A stretch of DNA of 64,000 nt from Micromonospora tarapacensis (GCF_019697375.1 NZ_JAHCDI010000004.1:917324-981323), one strand, 5' to 3'. Positions 17,523-26,588 are shown, numbered from the stretch's first letter. Made by a program: numbers and translations. The notes: a model not told the origin generated them from the sequence alone.

Positions 17523-18599
17523 TTACCGCCCAGCCTCGGACAGCGACAGCCCGGTGCCCGCATCGAACAGGTGCGCGCGGTCCAGGTCGACCGTGACAAG
17601 CAGCCGCTCGCCCGGCGTTCCGGTGACGGTGGGTCGTGCCTTGACCTTGAGGATCTCCGTCCCCACTCGGACGTCGACCACCGTTCGGTCGCCGAGCGGC
17701 TCAAGCCCGTAGAGTTCCCCCGACAGCGACGCGTTCCCACGCTGCTCGACGGACAGGTCCTCCGCGCGCAGACCCAGCAGCAGCGCACGACCGTCCTCAG
17801 CCGTGGTCCAGCGGGGCCGCGGCAGCGTCCAGCCTTGCGCACCGACCAGACGATCTCCCTCGGCGTGGCAGGCGAGCAGGCTGATCGGCGGGCTCCCGAC
17901 GAATCCTGCGACCCACTGGTTGGCTGGACGCTCGTACACCTCGGTCGGCGTTCCGACCTGTTGCACCTTCCCCTCCTTGAGGACCGCGACCTGGTCGGCC
18001 ATGGACAGGGCCTCGACCTGGTCGTTTGTCACGTAGACGAAGGTCGCGCCGAGGCCGCGGTGGATGCGGGTGAGTTCGGTGCGCATCTCGACGCGGAGCT
18101 TGAGGTCGAGGTTTGTCAGCGGCTCGTCCATGAGAAACGCGCGCGGCCGACGGATCAGCGCCCGGGCCAGCGCGACACGCTGCATCTCACCGCCCGACAA
18201 CTGCGCGGGACGACGCTGCAGCAGACGTTCGATGTGCAACAGGCGCGACATCCGCTCGACGGCAGCGGCGATCTCGGTCGACGAACAGCGGCGTGCCCGC
18301 AGCGGCGAAGCGATGTTCTCGTACGCCGTGTGTCGCGGGTAGAGGGCGTAGCTCTGGAAGACCATGGCCAGGTCGCGCGCGGCCGGGGCGTCACCGGTCG
18401 CGTCCCTCCCGTCCAGATGCACCGACCCGCCGTCAAGCTTCTCAAGTCCGGCGATCGCTCGTAGGGTCGTCGTCTTGCCTGCCCCGGAGGGCCCGAGCAC
18501 GACGAAGAACGAGCCGTCCGGCACGTCCAGCGTCACCCCGTCCAGGGCCTGGACCTTGCCGAAGGACTTGCACAGCCCGTGCACTGCCACGGTTCCCAT
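17523..18599 (-). CDS. ABC sugar/polyol transporter ATPase 2 (MalK-like, H-loop Asn), 358 aa
   Basis: This MalK/UgpC-type ATPase has Walker A GPSGAGKTT (residues ~36-44), Q-loop VFQSYALYPRHT, signature LSGGEMQRVALARAL, Walker B RAFLMDEPLTNLD and a C-terminal TOBE/regulatory domain. The H-loop, normally VTHDQ, reads FVYVTNDQVEALSM: codon AAC replaces CAC, so the catalytic-switch His is Asn. Its neighbour has the normal His. The gene start overlaps the previous stop (TGATG). A transporter with one normal and one altered ATPase could hydrolyse ATP at one site only, or this subunit could be impaired. Two-ATPase importers of this class include the rhizobial glycerol system GlpST. Confidence 0.85.
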   Translation of the reverse strand: MGTVAVHGLCKSFGKVQALDGVTLDVPDGSFFVVLGPSGAGKTTTLRAIAGLEKLDGGSVHLDGRDATGDAPAARDLAMVFQSYALYPRHTAYENIASPLRARRCSSTEIAAAVERMSRLLHIERLLQRRPAQLSGGEMQRVALARALIRRPRAFLMDEPLTNLDLKLRVEMRTELTRIHRGLGATFVYVTNDQVEALSMADQVAVLKEGKVQQVGTPTEVYERPANQWVAGFVGSPPISLLACHAEGDRLVGAQGWTLPRPRWTTAEDGRALLLGLRAEDLSVEQRGNASLSGELYGLEPLGDRTVVDVRVGTEILKVKARPTVTGTPGERLLVTVDLDRAHLFDAGTGLSLSEAGR

Positions 18600-19666
18600 C
18601 AGGCCACCAGTTCTTCCGTGCTCACGTCGTAGACCGCCGGGGTCCCGCCGGCGTGCCGTAGCCCGACCGGTGCGTCAGCGGCGAACCGGACAGTCGGTGG
18701 CATCCGGACCCGTACGTCGCGCTGGTCGCCGTGGTCAACCACGTAGATGATTTCGTCGCCCAGCCACTCCACCGAGACCACGCGGGCCGGGACCGAACGG
18801 TCTGCCTCCGGTTCGGTGACTTCCAGCGCCTCCGGCCGGACGCCTGCGACCAGGCGACGGTCGCGCGGCAGGCCTGGCGGTGGCGTGAGGGCCAGTCCGC
18901 CCTGACCGCGCAGCTTCCCGTCGGTCACCTCCACCTCGATCAGGTTCATCGGCGGGGAGCCGATGAATGCGGCGCAGAAGAGGCTCGCCGGACGGTCGTA
19001 GACCTCCAGCGGCGTGCCGATCTGCTCGACGCGGCCCTTGTTGAGGATGGCGATTCGGTGACCGAGCGACATCGCCTCGACCTGGTCGTGGGTGACGTAG
19101 ACCATCGTCGTGCCCAGTTCCCCCTGCAGGTGCTTGATTTCCGTGCGCATGTCGGCCCTCAGCTCTGCGTCCAGATTGGTGAGAGGTTCGTCCATGAGGA
19201 ATGCGCGCGGTCGTCGCACCAGGGCGCGAGCAAGCGCGACACGTTGCTGCTCCCCGCCGGACAGCTGGCGCGGTCGCCGGTCCAGCAGCGGTCCAAGCCG
19301 CATCAGCCGGGCGGCCTCGTCGACCCGCTCGCGCACCTCCGGCTTGGGCAGGCCCTCGGCCCGCAGTGGGAACGCCAGGTTGTCGCGGGTCCTCAGATGC
19401 GGGTAGAGAGCGTAGAACTGGAACACCATGGCGATGTCGCGTTCGGCGGGCGGCAGGTCGTTGACCAGCGTGTCGCCGATGCGGATGTCGCCAGTCGTCT
19501 GCCGCTCCAGGCCGGCTATGGCCCGCAGCGTGGTCGTCTTGCCGCAACCCGAAGGGCCGAGCATCACGAACAGCTCGCCGTCGCCGATGGACAGGTCCAC
19601 GTGGTCAACTGCGACCGTCCCGTCCGGGTAGCGCTTGTGCAGGGCGGTCACCTCGATGCCTGCCAT
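18599..19666 (-). CDS. ABC sugar/polyol transporter ATPase 1 (MalK-like), 355 aa
   Basis: The protein starts MAGIEVTALHKRYPDGTVAV at ATG 19666, overlapping the permease stop. Walker A GPSGCGKTT, Q-loop FQFYALYPHLRTRDN, signature LSGGEQQRVALARAL, Walker B RAFLMDEPLTNLDAELR and the intact H-loop VYVTHDQVEAMSLG are all present, followed by a TOBE-type C-terminal domain (LVAGVRPEALEVTEPEADRS). It should be the fully active ATPase of the importer. The following gene encodes a second, divergent ATPase whose H-loop His is Asn. The long open frame upstream (to 20431) is only the antisense-free continuation through the permease gene and is not part of this protein. Confidence 0.9.
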   Translation of the reverse strand: MAGIEVTALHKRYPDGTVAVDHVDLSIGDGELFVMLGPSGCGKTTTLRAIAGLERQTTGDIRIGDTLVNDLPPAERDIAMVFQFYALYPHLRTRDNLAFPLRAEGLPKPEVRERVDEAARLMRLGPLLDRRPRQLSGGEQQRVALARALVRRPRAFLMDEPLTNLDAELRADMRTEIKHLQGELGTTMVYVTHDQVEAMSLGHRIAILNKGRVEQIGTPLEVYDRPASLFCAAFIGSPPMNLIEVEVTDGKLRGQGGLALTPPPGLPRDRRLVAGVRPEALEVTEPEADRSVPARVVSVEWLGDEIIYVVDHGDQRDVRVRMPPTVRFAADAPVGLRHAGGTPAVYDVSTEELVA

Positions 19667-20577
19667 CAGCGTCGCACCGCCCCGAGCGTCACACCGGCGA
19701 CGAGGTGCTTGCGCACCAGGTAGGCGAAGATGAGCACCGGTAGGGCGAACACCACGGAGGCGGCGGCCACGAGACCCCAGTCCGTGGTGGTGCCACCGAT
19801 GAGGCCGGCGATGGCGGGTGGGGCGGTCCGCACGCTGTCGCTGGAGGTGAGGAAGATTGCGAACACGAACTCGTTCCACGAGAAGATGAGAGCGAAGACC
19901 GCCGTCGCGGCGATGCCGGGCACGAGCAGGGGAAGGGTGAATCGCCGGAACGCCTGCAACCGGGTGTAGCCGTCGAGCATGGCGGCGTCCTCGTACTCCG
20001 CGGGCACCTCGTCGACGAACCCCTTCATCATCCAGATCGTGAACGGGACGTTGAACGCGGTGTAGATGAGGATCAGGCCGAGCTTGCTGTCGATGAGTCC
20101 GACCTGGCGGTACATGAGGAAGATCGGGATCACGACCACCACGGGCGGCATGAAGCGGGTGGACAGGATGAAGAACAGTTGGTCCTTCTTGGCCTTCACC
20201 GCGAAGCGTGAGTAGGCCCAGGCCGCCGGGACTCCCAGCACGGTGGCCAGCAGCGTAGAGGCCCCGGCGACCACGGCGGAGTTGAGGAACGCGACGGACA
20301 GGTCCGAGCGACCGCCGCCGGGGGCGACGAACACGTCCTTGAAGTGGTCCATGGTGACCGTGAAGCCGAAGAACTCGGCCGGGATGGCGTAGACGTCGCG
20401 GTTCTCCTTGATGGACGTCTCGATCATCCACAGCACCGGGAAGAGCATCACGACGGCCAGCACGGTCAGCAGCGCGACCTCCAGCACGGAGCGGCCCCGG
20501 CCGCCGAGGCGGCGCGCGGGGGGTGTGCGATGCCGGGCAGGACCTGTGGACACGGCCTCGTCGACAGAGACGGCCAT
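19666..20577 (-). CDS. ABC sugar/polyol transporter permease 2, 303 aa
   Basis: This MalG-type inner-membrane subunit has six hydrophobic helices, beginning LLTVLAVVMLFPVLWMIETS near residues 37-56. The EAA loop that docks the ATPase reads EYEDAAMLDGYTRLQAFRRF near residue 205, followed by TLPLLVPGIAATAVFALIFS. ATG 20577 overlaps the preceding permease stop and its own stop overlaps the ATPase start (TGATG at both joints), so the order permease 1, permease 2, ATPase 1, ATPase 2 is one translationally coupled unit. Confidence 0.9.
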   Translation of the reverse strand: MAVSVDEAVSTGPARHRTPPARRLGGRGRSVLEVALLTVLAVVMLFPVLWMIETSIKENRDVYAIPAEFFGFTVTMDHFKDVFVAPGGGRSDLSVAFLNSAVVAGASTLLATVLGVPAAWAYSRFAVKAKKDQLFFILSTRFMPPVVVVIPIFLMYRQVGLIDSKLGLILIYTAFNVPFTIWMMKGFVDEVPAEYEDAAMLDGYTRLQAFRRFTLPLLVPGIAATAVFALIFSWNEFVFAIFLTSSDSVRTAPPAIAGLIGGTTTDWGLVAAASVVFALPVLIFAYLVRKHLVAGVTLGAVRR

Positions 20578-21527
20578 CAGCCCTCCTTGAGCTTGTTCAG
20601 ATAGCGCAGGTAGAGCTGCGTGAGGACGATGACGACGAGGACCATGAGGATCCCGTACGCCGAGGCGGTTCCGGTGTTGAAGCCCAGGAACGCGACCTTG
20701 TAGACGTGGAACGACAACGTCTCGGTGGAGACACCCGGGCCTCCGTTGGTGAGGATGTAGACGAGGTCGAACAGCCGGAAGGCCTCGATGGCCCTGAACA
20801 GCACGGCAATGAGGAGCAGCGGCCACACCAGCGGAAGAGTGATGGTGCGGAACCGGAACCACTCGGACGCCCGGTCGATCGAGGCGGCCTCGTACAGGTA
20901 CTTGGGAACCGCGGTGAGGCCGGCAAGTGCGATGAGCATGATGAACGGCGTCCACTGCCAGGTGTCGACCACGATCAGGGAAATCAATGCCGTTCGCTGC
21001 CGGGTGAGCCACTCCACCGGCCCCAGGCCGAGCGAGCCGAGTATGCTGTTGATCACGCCGAACTGCGCGTCGAGCATGAATCGCCAGAACAGCCCGACCA
21101 CGACCGGCGACAGCATCATCGGAACCAGGAACAGAGTGGTCAGCAGTCCTCGCCCGTGCGTGCGCCGTGAGATCAGGTAGGCGATGGCGAAACCGAGCAC
21201 GGTCTGCAGGGTGACCGCGCCGACCACGTAGATCAACGTCGTCAGGGCCCTCTGGTGGACCTGCGCCGAGGTCAGGATGGCGGTGTAGTTCCCGAACCCG
21301 ACGAATCGGGCGGGCCCTCCGCGGGTGGCCGAGTAGTCGGTGAAGGACAGGTACAACGCCCACAGCAACGGGAACACCGACATGGCGAGCAACAGCAGCA
21401 GCGCGGGGGAGACGAAGGCCACGGCGAGCCCGCGGTCGCTCAGCCGGCGGGACCGACCCGGTGCAGGTGGCGTCGCAGACGCCACCTGCCCGGGGTGGTC
21501 GGTCGTCAGAGGTACGGGGTCACTCAC
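20577..21527 (-). CDS. ABC sugar/polyol transporter permease 1, 316 aa
   Basis: This MalF/UgpA-type permease starts with GTG at 21527 (VSDPVPLTTDHPG), overlapping the stop of the binding-protein gene (GTGA). Helices are evident at AFVSPALLLLLAMSVFPLLW, TTLIYVVGAVTLQTVLGFAI, TTLFLVPMMLSPVVVGLFWR, LISLIVVDTWQWTPFIMLIA and GILMVLVVIVLTQLYLRYLN. The EAA loop reads LYEAASIDRASEWFRFRTIT. The long upstream extension of this frame to 21803 is antisense to nothing useful and overlaps the binding-protein gene, so I reject it as coding. Confidence 0.9.
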   Translation of the reverse strand: MSDPVPLTTDHPGQVASATPPAPGRSRRLSDRGLAVAFVSPALLLLLAMSVFPLLWALYLSFTDYSATRGGPARFVGFGNYTAILTSAQVHQRALTTLIYVVGAVTLQTVLGFAIAYLISRRTHGRGLLTTLFLVPMMLSPVVVGLFWRFMLDAQFGVINSILGSLGLGPVEWLTRQRTALISLIVVDTWQWTPFIMLIALAGLTAVPKYLYEAASIDRASEWFRFRTITLPLVWPLLLIAVLFRAIEAFRLFDLVYILTNGGPGVSTETLSFHVYKVAFLGFNTGTASAYGILMVLVVIVLTQLYLRYLNKLKEG

Positions 21528-22957
21528 AGTCCGTCGCCGCCCCTGCGGCTGCTGGAGTCGAGCACGTCCTGCTGCTCCTTGGCGATGTCGTCGAGCGCAT
21601 CCTTCGGGTTCTTCGCGCCGTTGAGAGCCGCGTTCACGTTGGTGTTCTCGATGTCGACGAGGCGGGCGTACTCGGGCACGTTCCACATGTCCCGCATCCG
21701 CGGAACCGAGTCGGTGTACACCTGGTTGAACGGCCCGGCATTGAGGAACTCGGGCGATTCCAGGGCGTCCGTACGCGATGGCACGCCACCAGCCGCGGCC
21801 CACTTCTTCTGGATGTCAGCCCGCTGGAACCACTTCATGAAGTTCAGGGCCTCAACCTGGTTCGCCTCGGGGGAGTAGGCCGACACGTGCATCCCCATGC
21901 CGCCGAGCGGGACCAGGTTGGTCTTCTGGCTCGGAAGGGTGGCAAAGCCCAGCTTGTCGAGAATCTGCTCCCGCGTGGAGCCGAGCGTCGACTGCTCCGG
22001 ATCGAGCAGGCCGCCGCTGGCGGCGATCCAGTTGAACGCGATGCATGCCTTGCCCTGGGCGACCGCCGCGTTCACCTCGTCGATGAACCAGTTGCCGGAG
22101 CCCTTGGCGGTCAGCGGCTTCATCTTGTTGACCAGGACGTCCATCGCCTCCTGGCCGGCGGCGTCGTTGAGGACGCCCTCGATCTTGCGCGCCTTGGAGT
22201 CCCAGAGGTTGCCGCCGTAGACGCCGTTGACCGTGTTGTAGGTTACGGCCGCGGCGTCGGAGCCGTTGGCCTGGTGGAAAGCCAGCCCGCTGACGCCGGG
22301 GTGCTCCGTCTGGCACCTCTCGGCGACTGAGATCATCTCATCCCAGGTCTGCGGTGGCTTGTCGCCGATCAGGTCCTTGCGGTAGATCATCGTCCAGGTG
22401 TCGCCGAGCAGCGGCAGTCCGTACAGGCTGGCGTTTTCGTCGCGCTTGCCGGTCTCCGCCTGGGGGAACTGGCCGTAGGCCGCCAGGAGGTACGGGTCGT
22501 AGGCCTCGACGTCGATGTTGTTCTTGACGAAGTCGGTGATGTCGAGGATGTTGCCGTTCGTCACGGCCTCACCGATGTGTTGCGAGTCCAGGATCGCGAT
22601 GTCGAAGTCGGTCTTGCGCGCGGCGAACTGGGTGAACATCGCGTCGTGCCAGTTCGCGTTCGGCACGGTGTTCACCTTGATCGTCGCGTTCGGCCGCTCC
22701 TTCTTGTACTCCGCGTTCGCGAATGCCTCCAGTGCCTGGGCGGGGGGCCAGTCGAACCAGATGAAGCTGAGGGTCAGCGGGTCCTTGGTGAGCTCCGGGA
22801 TGGTCGCCGGCGCCTTGGGTGCGCTCGCCTCCGCGCCGTCGTCCTGGCCATCGCCGCAAGCCGTCACGGTCGTGGCCACCAGCAGCATGGCCGCCGTCGC
22901 CAGCTGCACCTTTCGACTGGGAACGGACATTCGTCCTGTTCGCTGTTGATGCCGCAT
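21524..22957 (-). CDS. ABC transporter substrate-binding lipoprotein, 477 aa
   Basis: A signal peptide (KVQLATAAMLLVATTVTAC) ends in a lipobox TAC with the acylated Cys at residue 34, so the protein is tethered to the outer face of the membrane. The mature part has features of extracellular solute-binding protein family 1: LSFIWFDWPPAQALEAFANA, DIAILDSQHIGEAVTNGNIL, YGLPLLGDTWTMIYRKDLIG, ACIAFNWIAASGGLL. An internal ATG at 22930 gives a more typical signal length and could be the real start. It is the first gene of the coupled import operon. The ligand is unknown; the dehydrogenases downstream favour an alcohol or polyol. Confidence 0.9.
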   Translation of the reverse strand: MRHQQRTGRMSVPSRKVQLATAAMLLVATTVTACGDGQDDGAEASAPKAPATIPELTKDPLTLSFIWFDWPPAQALEAFANAEYKKERPNATIKVNTVPNANWHDAMFTQFAARKTDFDIAILDSQHIGEAVTNGNILDITDFVKNNIDVEAYDPYLLAAYGQFPQAETGKRDENASLYGLPLLGDTWTMIYRKDLIGDKPPQTWDEMISVAERCQTEHPGVSGLAFHQANGSDAAAVTYNTVNGVYGGNLWDSKARKIEGVLNDAAGQEAMDVLVNKMKPLTAKGSGNWFIDEVNAAVAQGKACIAFNWIAASGGLLDPEQSTLGSTREQILDKLGFATLPSQKTNLVPLGGMGMHVSAYSPEANQVEALNFMKWFQRADIQKKWAAAGGVPSRTDALESPEFLNAGPFNQVYTDSVPRMRDMWNVPEYARLVDIENTNVNAALNGAKNPKDALDDIAKEQQDVLDSSSRRGGDGL

Positions 22958-23351
22958 CTTCTTTGCCTGCTTTCTGGGTGGTGGCTTCTAGAACCTCGCC
23001 ATGTGCTTCGCCGAGCAGTTGCTGGGTTGTTCAGGCGTGCTGCCGGGCTGTCGCGGGGGCCGACCCGCGGGCCGGCGACACGAGTACGCCGCGAGGTACT
23101 GGATCTTCATGTCGTCGAGAAAGTCCTTCGGTCCGTCTGGGGCCCGGTGACGAACCGAGCAGGACGTCGAGCACGCTCATGGGAACTCCAGGTGATCGAA
23201 GGTAGAGCGATCGCGGGTGGCTCCGCGACGGTGCAGGATGGCGGTCGTACGCCACTTTTCCTATACGATCTGGCTGGGGCGTCAGCATGTCGCAGAGTTG
23301 TGACTGATGTCAACAGGTTCCGGAAGACGCAAAGAAGGGCCTCACGTCACG
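22958..23351. promoter_or_regulatory. divergent control region of the transport operon and GntR gene
   Basis: This gap of about 390 bases separates the divergent binding-protein and GntR genes and should hold both promoters and the GntR operator. A CTATACGAT block (near 23261-23269) could be a -10 element. The stretch TTGTGACTGATGTCAACAGG around 23298-23317 is an imperfect inverted repeat of the sort FCD-type GntR regulators bind. A frame on the minus strand reads KDFLDDMKIQYLAAYSC near 23080-23130 and might be a coding relic, but no start or family could be assigned. Confidence 0.35.
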
Positions 23352-24095
23352 ATGGACGACGAAGGAATGATCGCGCGGGGCCGTCGGGCCGTGACGGGCG
23401 GAACGTCGCCGGGAAGATCTGGCGGTCGGCTCGCCGACGAGGTGTACGACACGCTGCTCGGACAGTTGATGTCGCTCCGGATCGAGCCTGGCTCCCGCGT
23501 CACGATCGACGTCCTGGCGCGAGAGCTGGGGGTCTCGCAGACGCCGATCCGAGACGCCCTGAACCGCATGGAGGCGGAGGGCCTGGTCGTCCGGGTGCCC
23601 CATGCTGGCTACCGCATTCCACCCCAGATCACCCGTCGCCGATTCGAGGACATGCTCGAGATCCGCCTGCTCCTCGAGCCGGCGGCGGCGCGCAGATCTG
23701 CCGAACGTGCATCCCTGGAGCAGGTGGCCGGTCTGCGAGCAATGCTGGAGGAGATGGCGGAGTTGGAGGGGGGCAACGGGCCTACGGCCTATGGCGCCTT
23801 CGGTCTACGCGACGCCGCTTTTCACGACCTCGTCGCCCTGAGCGCGGAGAACCAGGTCATCCGTGAGGCGCTCGCTCGCCTGCACAGCCACGTGCACCTC
23901 TTCCGTCTGCACCACGACACCCAGGTCACTCACCTGGCCATGGCCGAGCACGAGGAGATTGTGGCCGCGATCGCCGCGCGTGACCCCGACGCCGCCGCCT
24001 ATGCGATGCGTCGGCACATCTTGCGGTCCGGCGAGCGTTTCCGACGATTGTTCGACGAGGTCAAGGACGCGGACGCAGTGGCGGTGGAGGCTTGA
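23352..24095 (+). CDS. GntR-family regulator, FCD domain, ~247 aa
   Basis: The winged helix-turn-helix reads IEPGSRVTIDVLARELGVSQ then TPIRDALNRMEAEGLVVRVP, the standard GntR signature. The C-terminal all-helical FCD domain has its metal/ligand residues in EDMLEIRLLLEP (Asp/Arg/Glu), FHDLVALSAEN (Asp-x-x-x-His pattern), and the two His blocks AMAEHEEIVAAIAARD and AYAMRRHILRSGERF. I favour ATG 23352 (MDDEGMIARG) because the earlier ATG at 23307 lies in a likely operator; the start is uncertain. Divergent from the import operon, it most likely responds to a carboxylic acid or sugar acid intermediate and represses that operon. Confidence 0.85.
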   Translation: MDDEGMIARGRRAVTGGTSPGRSGGRLADEVYDTLLGQLMSLRIEPGSRVTIDVLARELGVSQTPIRDALNRMEAEGLVVRVPHAGYRIPPQITRRRFEDMLEIRLLLEPAAARRSAERASLEQVAGLRAMLEEMAELEGGNGPTAYGAFGLRDAAFHDLVALSAENQVIREALARLHSHVHLFRLHHDTQVTHLAMAEHEEIVAAIAARDPDAAAYAMRRHILRSGERFRRLFDEVKDADAVAVEA

Positions 24096-24177
24096 CGGGC
24101 GGGCTGGGCCGGGGAATGCTAACTCAATCGGATCGGATTGGATCTACCCCACCACCCCCAGATGCGAGGAGAAGCAG

Positions 24178-24747
24178 GTGCCCAGAGCGCTGCTCCTGAC
24201 CGGCGACGCCGCCGAGGAACTCGACACCATGTATCCCTACTATCGCGTGCAGGAGGGCGGCTGGGACGTCGACGTCTCGTCACGGACGAGGCGTGACGTG
24301 CAACTGGTCATCCACGAGTTCGACCCCAACTCCGACGCCTACGTGGAGAAGAACGGCCGGAAGCTGCCGGTCGACGTGCCCTGGGCCGAGGTCGACGTCG
24401 AGCGCTACGACGCCCTCATCATCCCCGGGGGACGTGCCCCCGAGTGGATCCGGGTCGACGCCGACGTCCGGCGCATCACCGAGCACTTCTTCGCGCGTAA
24501 CCTTCCCATCGCCCTGGTGTGCCACGGCGCGCAGGTACCAGCGGTGTACGGGCTACTGAAGGGTCGAAAGACGGCGTGTTTCCCACCCATCACCGGTGAC
24601 ATGGAGAACGCCGGCGCGACGGTCATCGACGCTCCCGACGTCGTGGACGGCAACCTCGTCTCCTGCCGGGGGTGGCCCGACATGCCGCAATTCGGCAGGG
24701 CGATGATGGAGCTCTTCTCGAAGTCCGTCAGCCCCGCATCGGCATGA
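24178..24747 (+). CDS. DJ-1/PfpI family protein, 189 aa
   Basis: GTG at 24178 has GAGGAG nine bases upstream. The fold markers are RYDALIIPGGRAPEWIRVDA and, after helix, PIALVCHGAQVPAVYGLLKG, in which Cys of ALVCHGAQ is the nucleophile-elbow Cys and His follows directly, as in PfpI/YhbO proteins. The C-terminus reads VDGNLVSCRGWPDMPQFGRA. Members act as deglycases/glyoxalases or amidases; some detoxify reactive aldehydes. Lying beside alcohol and aldehyde dehydrogenase genes, a role in aldehyde damage control is a reasonable inference. Confidence 0.85.
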   Translation: MPRALLLTGDAAEELDTMYPYYRVQEGGWDVDVSSRTRRDVQLVIHEFDPNSDAYVEKNGRKLPVDVPWAEVDVERYDALIIPGGRAPEWIRVDADVRRITEHFFARNLPIALVCHGAQVPAVYGLLKGRKTACFPPITGDMENAGATVIDAPDVVDGNLVSCRGWPDMPQFGRAMMELFSKSVSPASA

Positions 24748-24766
24748 GCGCACCTGGCCGGCTCCG

Positions 24767-25588
24767 GTGACGACACTTCGGACCGTCACAGTCGACGGTT
24801 CTCCCGTCCACGTCCTGGAGAGCGGCACCGGGCCCGCAGTGCTGATGCTGCACGGCTCCGGACCCGGCACGACCGGGTCCGGAGCCTGGGCAACGACGGC
24901 ACAGGAGCTGGGCACGTCCTGCCATCTGGTGGCTCCTGACCTGGCGGGGTTCGGCCGTACACCTGTCCCGGCGGGCTCCGCCGGTGGGCTCCGGTTGTGG
25001 ACGGAGCAGGCCGCGGGCCTGATGGATGCTCTCGGTATCGACTGCTACGCCGTGGTGGGTCACTCCATGGGCGGTGCCGTGGCGCTGGCGTTGGCGGCCG
25101 CGCGACCCCAGCAGGTCACCCGTGTCGTGGCGGTCTCGACGACGGGCGCCCCCGGGGCGCCGCTCTCCGCCGAGCTCGACGCGGTCTGGGCCGCCCCCGC
25201 CGGCCCCCTCGGGGCACGAGACATGCTGAGTCGCCTCGTCCACGACCAAGCGCTCGTGACCGACTCTGCCGTCGATGCGCGTGCAGCGGCGATGCGAGCG
25301 GGGGCGACCGCATACGCGTCGTTGTTCCCTCCGCCAAGGGCACGATGGGCCGACGAGCTCGCCCTCTCGGCGCAGACGCTGGCAGCGATCCGCGCGCCCG
25401 TGCTGCTCGTGCACGGCGCGGAGGACCGGGTCACCCCGCTCGAGACGGCAGCCCAGCCCCTACTCGAGCACCTGGCCGATGTCCGTCTGCACGTGTTCGG
25501 CCGATGCGGGCACGTGCCGCCGATCGAGCACCCGCACGAGTTCAGGCAACTGCTGTCGTGCTTTCTCCGCCGGGACCGCTGTCGCTAA
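24767..25588 (+). CDS. alpha/beta hydrolase, 273 aa
   Basis: GTG at 24767 opens MTTLRTVTVDGSPVHVLESG. The oxyanion-side motif LMLHGSGPGTTGSGAW resembles that of meta-cleavage-product hydrolases. The nucleophile elbow is VVGHSMGGAVALAL (Ser near residue 106). The acid lies in VLLVHGAEDRVTPLETA (Asp) and the base in FGRCGHVPPIEHPHEF (His). All triad residues are therefore present. It lies 19 bases behind the DJ-1 gene and probably shares its transcript with GntR/DJ-1. The substrate is probably an ester or C-C bond in an intermediate of the pathway encoded by the divergent operon; this is inference. Confidence 0.85.
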   Translation: MTTLRTVTVDGSPVHVLESGTGPAVLMLHGSGPGTTGSGAWATTAQELGTSCHLVAPDLAGFGRTPVPAGSAGGLRLWTEQAAGLMDALGIDCYAVVGHSMGGAVALALAAARPQQVTRVVAVSTTGAPGAPLSAELDAVWAAPAGPLGARDMLSRLVHDQALVTDSAVDARAAAMRAGATAYASLFPPPRARWADELALSAQTLAAIRAPVLLVHGAEDRVTPLETAAQPLLEHLADVRLHVFGRCGHVPPIEHPHEFRQLLSCFLRRDRCR

Positions 25589-25733
25589 CTTGCCGCGGTG
25601 TCGACGCCGCTGATGGCGTGGATCCTGTTCGCGGGGCACTCCGCTGGGAGCGATACCAACGAGGCGACAATCTGGACCGTCCGATCGCTACACTCCATGA
25701 CAAAGTCCGGGACTGCCCACCGATCCCGGTACG

Positions 25734-26588
25734 GTGATCAGAAATCGGATGGAGATGCCGTTGACCCGCGACGAGGCCGCACCCCCCGGAATCGACCTCA
25801 CCGTTCCCAGCGTGGCCCGGGTCTACGACTACTTCCTGGGCGGTAAGGACAACTTCGAGGTCGATCGGAAGGTCGCCGAGCACGCCCTGCGGATCACTCC
25901 GGACGGGCCGGCCGCCGGGCAGGCGAACCGGGCCTTCCTGCGCCGGGTGATCCGTTTCCTCGTGACCGAGGCCGGCATCGATCAGTTCCTCGACATCGGG
26001 TCAGGATTGCCCACACAGGGCAACGTGCACGAGGTCGCCTCCGAGCACAACCCGGGCGCCCGGGTGGTGTATGTGGACAATGACCCGATAGTCCTGACGC
26101 ACGGGCGGGCCCTGCTCTCCGCGGAGGGCACGGCGACGGTGATCCAGGCCGATATCCGGCGACCGCAGGAGATTCTCGATGATCCGGACGTCCGCCGGTT
26201 CCTCGACTTCGACCGGCCGATCGGGTTGTTGCTCTTCGCGATCCTGCACCACCTCGGCGACGACGAGGACCCGCGAGCGGTGTCGGCAGAGTTGATCGAC
26301 GCGTTGCCGTCGGGTAGTTACGTGGCGATCTCGCATTTCCGTGATCCGGGTGATCGGGACCCGGAAGGCTCGCGTAAGGCCCGTGAGGTCGAGCGGGTCT
26401 TCAACGAGTCGCTGGGCACCGGCCGCTGGCGTACCGACGAGGAGATCCTCTCCTTCGTCGATGGACTGACGCTGCTGGAGCCGGGGCTGGCGCCGCTGGC
26501 CGAGTGGCGTCCGGATCCGGGCACGCCCGCGCCGCAGCAGACCGACACCTACCACACCTTCGTCGGACTACTTGCCCGCAAACCGTAG
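25734..26588 (+). CDS. SAM-dependent methyltransferase, DUF574 type, ~284 aa
   Basis: This family is expanded in actinobacteria. The conserved N-terminal VPSVARVYDYFLGGKDNFEV is diagnostic, and the SAM-binding glycine loop reads FLDIGSGLPTQGNVHEVA. The second-strand acidic residue follows in RVVYVDNDPIVLTHG, and LLLFAILHHLGDDEDP completes the core. The start is uncertain among GTG 25734 and ATGs at 25749 and 25755. Substrates for most members are unknown. It appears monocistronic; a 15-bp hairpin lies downstream at 26672-26715. Confidence 0.85.
   Translation: MIRNRMEMPLTRDEAAPPGIDLTVPSVARVYDYFLGGKDNFEVDRKVAEHALRITPDGPAAGQANRAFLRRVIRFLVTEAGIDQFLDIGSGLPTQGNVHEVASEHNPGARVVYVDNDPIVLTHGRALLSAEGTATVIQADIRRPQEILDDPDVRRFLDFDRPIGLLLFAILHHLGDDEDPRAVSAELIDALPSGSYVAISHFRDPGDRDPEGSRKAREVERVFNESLGTGRWRTDEEILSFVDGLTLLEPGLAPLAEWRPDPGTPAPQQTDTYHTFVGLLARKP

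Noticed and set aside
23031..23288. 85-codon minus-strand frame between the GntR and binding-protein genes
   Set aside because: No fold or ribosome site; the region is better explained as a divergent control region, with at most a small relic in another frame.
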